This document shows positions 1 to 5,300 of a stretch of 8,149 nucleotides of DNA, in pieces. The translations under genes and the position numbers were made by a program. This DNA comes from Candidatus Omnitrophota bacterium (GTDB lineage Bacteria; Omnitrophota; Gorgyraeia; S143-82). Numbering within the stretch: the stretch's first letter is position 1; each line of letters starts with the position of its first letter. Under the pieces are notes generated by a model. It worked only from the letters and a program-made list of their open reading frames with translations. It ran no database searches and was not told where the DNA came from. Where the stretch lies: assembly GCA_027034965.1 (NCBI GenBank), contig JALVWL010000189.1, positions 1 through 8,149 of the forward strand. Reading direction: 5' to 3'.

Positions 1-1
1 A

Positions 2-2353
2 CGGGCGACTATGATGATAAAGGATATTAATGCTTATTTAAGCTATACGTTTGGCACTGAAAGAGATGAGTATTGTTATTGGAAAGGGGATAGCCTCTTT
101 GCTACCTCCAGGCTTGTTGAATATGCACAAGTTAATAGACACCCTTATACTGATATCTGGATAGTGTCTCCAGATACTAAAATACGGAATCCAGGATTTT
201 TGCGGATATCTCTTGAAACAGATGAAAAGTGTAGTTTAAGGAATCCTAATAGGCCGCGAATAGTGTTCTTAGATGATGGTAAACATACTTATTCCTGGAG
301 TAGAAATGGCTGGATAAAGAGACATAGTGATCTGGGTGTTGTCAAGTGGAGACATTTGAGATGCGCCACTTCTAAAGTGAGTTTTTCTAAATCAGAGAAA
401 AGGTTTTATTTTTTAACTAAGGATCCTCGTTATCTAATTTACCACAGCCTTGCTCAGGGGAAAGTTGTTCTAGGCTTTAGATCAGCCAACGAAATTGTTG
501 TGTTTGACCTCTTAAATCATCGTTTCTCTGAAGTTGATTTTTCTCAAGTAAAGAAATCGACCTATGTCTTTTTATTGCCTGGGTTGCCAGCTGAATGGAG
601 ACATATTAAGGTAAGGCGTGATTTTAGGTTGCAAACCAATGGAAGTGGTAAAGAAAATTTTCTCTCTCATATAGGTGTTTTTACCTTCAGTTTATCCAGA
701 AGGAGTTTACTATTTGAGGAAATGTTAGGTGGTAAGAGTAGGGTTTATTGTGAGTATGAAGGAGATACCAAGTATAGCCTTGGAGAAATACGTTGCATTG
801 TAGAGGATGCAGTTACAAGAAAGGAGAAGGTTGTAGCTAGGCTTTATGTGCGAGATGCCCGACTATATAGAGACCCTTCTTGCAAGGTTCTATTGCAAGG
901 CAGTAGATTACGATCTGTTCGGTTCTTTTCTTTGGATGGACATTTCCTCCATCTAAGGAAGCCTGAAAAAAGATATTTTAAACCTAGACTATGTAGAAGG
1001 TTTGTTTATACAACATTAGGCCGTATACAATGGAATATTCCAAGGGCAAAGGAAATAGACAAGGCCGCAAAGGAGGGCAGGCTGTTTTTACTGGGGGATT
1101 GGCCTAATCGACGTTTAATCTGCGGGGTGGAAAAGCAAAATGATGGAACTACTTCTGTTGTTTTTGAAATAAGAATAGGTGATGATGGTAGTTGTTATTC
1201 TGAAGATGGAGAAAAATTATTATTGTCAGATGGAACACCGTTGATAATTTCCCCTGATAGGCTGACGGGTTTTTATTTAAAGAGGTATTTTGAAAAACAA
1301 ATACATCGGATATTTTTTGCCAATCGTCAGGAACAGTTGGAACTGCGTCTTGTGAAAGCAGTTAAGAGCTTGAAAAAAAGAGGCAAAATACGATTATATT
1401 TACAGGCCAGTTATCGCGGTATCTATGCCGTGAGTTATCCAGAAGACAGATTTTTCCAGGATTTTATAGATGGTACATACAAGATTAACATTAAGTACAC
1501 AGAAGATCCGGATCTCTTTATCTGGGAACTTATAGATACACGTACGAATACTATTAAGGGTAAAGTACCTTTCAATGCAAGAGATAGAAGATTTTATACG
1601 TCTAATGCCAGGGATGTAAATAAAGAAAAGATGTATTGGCGTTTGGATGAGATTTTCTCTTATCTCGCCAATCTTCCTTATGTATTACCTGCAGATCCAG
1701 ATAAATCTGGTAGAAGATGTGTAATTTGTCCTCGGACTAATGTTTCCTTTCCATCCCCTGCACAATCTTATCCTTTCTGGAGGAAGAATGATTGGGATAT
1801 TATTTTAGATTTATCTGAACGAGAGATTAGAATGAGAAATAAAAGGCAGAGGTTTGAAATTAAAACGATAGACTTAAAGGAAGATGAAACAACTAGTGCA
1901 CTCTGGCTGGTGACACCAGGGACTGAAGAACCTTTAAGAAATAGCCAGGGGAAGAGGCTCAGTATCTTTCTCGGAAATCGTTATGATTCTATCCCATTAA
2001 AAGTTGTTGCGCCTTTTCTATTTTTCAAAGAATATAAAGAGATTTTCGACTATATACCTTTCTTTAAAGATAAGCAAAAGGAAGATTTTTCTGATCCAGT
2101 TTGGCAGTATTTCCCTGGGTATGGAACGCCGAATATGCTGGATTTGTTAGATTATCTTATAAGCCTTCTCGAGGATTCTCCTATTAGTGATATAGAAAGG
2201 GAAGAGATAGCTTCTTTAAATAAAGTTATAGAATCTTACCGCTGTGCATTAACTAAGGCCAAGGATATTATGCAGAAGCCAGAGAATAAATCATTATCTT
2301 TTTCAGATGCAATGACCCTATTCCAGGCATTTGAAGTAAATAGGAATACGAAA
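2..2353 (+). other. N-terminal unrecognised region, strand-rich (residues 1-784)
   Basis: I do not recognise any family here. The first 680 or so residues alternate short hydrophobic/aromatic stretches with charged turns rich in Arg, Lys, Asp and Gly, which suggests mostly beta structure. Phe, Tyr and Trp are frequent. Examples are the stretches around residues 95-110 (Asp-Asp-Gly then several aromatics) and 400-420 (Ser-Asp-Gly-Thr-Pro). A single Cys-x2-Cys (C573, C576) has no partner pair nearby. From about residue 700 the composition becomes helical, with Leu/Glu/Lys-rich runs (near 712-760) leading into the sigma module. This helical part does not match sigma region 1.2. The region may be one or several degenerate beta-sandwich-like domains, but that is a guess from composition only. 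Confidence 0.6.
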
Positions 2354-5300
2354 TTTGGAGAGGCAATTGAAAAACGGCTGGTTATTGCTAATGAAAAATT
2401 GGTTTATAGCAAAGCTAGGGATTGGCTAACGCAAGGGATAAAGGCCGGGATGGATTTGGATGATCTGGTTGGATATGGGAAGATGGGATTAGTTATCGCA
2501 ATAAGAAAGTTTGATTGGCGCCGAGGGACCCAATTTTCTACTTACGCAGTCTATTGGATTGAAGCTCAGATTAGGCGTGGGATTGATAAAGGCAGAGCTA
2601 TTAAAGTACCTCTGAAAATCAAAGGATTATATCCTGAATATAATGAATTTGTGCGTATGTTTTTAACTAAACAGGGACGTTATCCAACGGATAAGGAGAT
2701 AGCCCAGCAATTTAAAATTAGTCTTGATGAAGTGGGACGCATGAAATCTTTTCCCTGGGAGATGGAATCTCTGGATAACTTTTTTGACAATGGAGATGAT
2801 AAGGAAATTCCATTTATGGAAATTATCCCCGATGTCCAGTCCTCTGATCCTTATCCTGAGACTGAGAAGAAAGAGACTGCTAAGGCTATAAGACTGGCTC
2901 TTACAAAACTTTCTCCCAGGGAGGAAAAGATTCTTCGATTGCGTTTTGGTATTGGAGAAAAGAGCTCTTATTCTCTAGATGATGTAGGCAGACATTTTGG
3001 TATTACACGAGAAAGAGTGCGCCAGATACAAAAGAGGGCATTGGCTCGGTTAGAGGAGTATTTAGATTGCCTGGATAGTAGTAAGGGCAGCAGTGCTATA
3101 AAGGATACTACTGGATCTATCGTTCGGGCAGAAATTGATAGGTCTGGAGTTGTAAGGTTGTTCAATTATGAGGCTGATATGGATATTCTGCAGGGAGTGG
3201 GCAGGAAGCTGTCTAATGTACTTGCTATGTTTGAGGTGGATGGTTATGAGGAGCAAGTAGCAAAGGTGAGGAGTGGTTTTTATATTAGGTTTGGAAGCGG
3301 GGCTTATGATGTTTTTGAGCTAAATAATGCTATTTGTTTTGATGATGCTTTGTTACTTGATGAGGACGGTTATTATCCTTTCTCTTATGATATTAGAGAT
3401 GCTCTTTTGAAAATTCAACTAGAACGGGAATTAGTTAAAATGGTCTTTTCTCCAATAGATGTCCCGCAGGAATTTGGTAGTCTGAAGCATTTGTTAACCA
3501 ATATCATTGCTATGCGTCAGTTCCTGCATAGTTTTGCAAAGCTGGGCCTTCCTTTGAGACAAGCGATATTAAGATACTATTCGGATAGAGATGCTGATTT
3601 GTACAGGGTGTTAGATAAGGCGAATAGATATATTGCAAATAGAATGGCAAGGACAGACTACGCTAGCAGGAATAGAATGGTAAATCATTTTACAAATACA
3701 TTGATTGCTTATTTGAGGAAGGCTGCACTTGAAAAGATAAATGATGCTTATCTTCAAATGAAGCGGCATAACCTGAGGATAGGTAGCTTGATTGAGACTT
3801 GGGAGGATTTTTTAAGACGGGAGAGGATGATAGTAAAGATAGATGCCTTTCCTGAAGATATATGGAATAAGTATTCTGAGATGTATCCGGAAGAGGTTAT
3901 GCGTATGCTGTGGGCATTTAGGACTATGTGTAGAGAAAAGAAAATAAATATAAAGCATATCAATGCCACTAAGGTGGGCGGTGGTGTGGCAGAGATGCTC
4001 AGGCAGATGATACCGTTTAATATGCTTTTGGGTATCCCTTCTGAATGGCTTGTGTTGAGACCTGATGATGAGCGTTTCTTTGAGGTGACCAAGACCTGGC
4101 ATAATGCCTTGCAAGGCGATAGACTGCCTGAAGATATATCTGAAAAGATACAAATATATGAAGGAGAGAATAAGAAGGCAGCTAGGGCCTTGAGTGAGAT
4201 AAACTTGTTGCCAGGTGTAAAGGCGGATGCCTATGTGGATTCTAATACCATTCTGCATATCGAAGATCAACAGCCTATGCCACTTGTAAGGTATCTCCCT
4301 GCACCTAAAAAGAGTGTTCGTATTCATATTGATACCAGTGGGGTTGATGTCAATCCGCATTTGTGGATGTATTTTAGACGCTATCTTGATAAGGTGCCGG
4401 CAGTGGTCTTCCATAGGGAAGAATTTGCCAGAGAGAATAGGGCGGATTTATGTGCCCTTATGGGACCGTTTATTGGTGTGTTTAATGATAAGAATCGTGG
4501 ATTGTCCGAAGGGGAAATCAGAGATGTTAGAAACTTATTAGAGAATGATGATATGCTAGTAGACCACCGTGGAGAGAGAATTCCCGTAGGATTAGCGAAT
4601 TTGGAGAAAGAAGAGCTGAAGGCAATAGAGAATAGGATAAATAATGCAGGCCTCTTCGATAGGTATGGAAAACCATTAAACGTAAAATTAGAAGACCTTT
4701 CTCTAGAGGAGCTGCAGAGAGAAGAGGAACGATTAAGTAAGGAGGTATTTTTCGATGAGAAAGGGAATCAAATAGATATATCTGCTTTCTTGGGAAGGAT
4801 ATTCCTTATTTTTATATCAAGGTTTGATAAGGCCAAGGGGCACAAACCTACGATTCATGCTTTTAATCTGCCTGGATTTATACATAAACTGCCATTTGTC
4901 CATCTATACTGTTTTGGCGAGAAGGCGAGTGATGACCCAGAGGCAGAGGAGTATTATCAGCAGATATTGAATATGGTGGGTGATGACAAGAGGTTCCATC
5001 TTTTTACCTGGAGAAATGATAAGGTAGTGAATTTCCTTTTGGACAGAGCAGTTGCCCTTATACAACCTTCTTTCAAGGAAGGTTTTGGCCTTACTGTCAG
5101 CGAAGGGGCCTGGCATAGACTGCCTGTAATAGGTGGAAGGACAGGTGGAATACAGGACCAAATTGTCGATGGAGTTACTGGCATTTTGATAAATCCAAAT
5201 AAGCCAGAAGAGATAGCGGATGCAGTAGCTTATTTGGTGACCAATCCGAAAACAGCTAGGGAAATGGGCAGAAGGGGCAAATTAGTAGTACTGCGTCGCT

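Noticed and set aside
11..16. Two ATG codons at the left edge as the true gene start
   Set aside because: Only 10 bases precede them, there is no Shine-Dalgarno sequence and the frame is open upstream; the start cannot be decided from this window.
1718..1729. Cys-x2-Cys (C573, C576) as a zinc ribbon
   Set aside because: No second Cys or His pair lies within a plausible distance.
2284..2380. Sigma region 1.2 before region 2
   Set aside because: The stretch is helical but does not match the region 1.2 pattern of primary sigma factors; only the helix just before region 2 aligns.
2312..2452. Separate internal start for a free sigma factor
   Set aside because: In-frame ATGs at 2312 and 2450 lack a good ribosome binding site, and the second would cut into region 2; no stop separates the module from its surroundings.
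3812..4414. Minus-strand ORF of 200 codons
   Set aside because: It lies opposite the conserved N-lobe of the glycosyltransferase, has a low-complexity Ile/His/Arg-rich translation and resembles no protein; it is a shadow of the + strand gene.
4738..4757. TAAGGAGG followed by ATG at 4755, like an internal translation start
   Set aside because: The ATG is out of frame with the long gene and reaches a stop after six codons; the purine run encodes Ser-Lys-Glu-Val in the repeat region.
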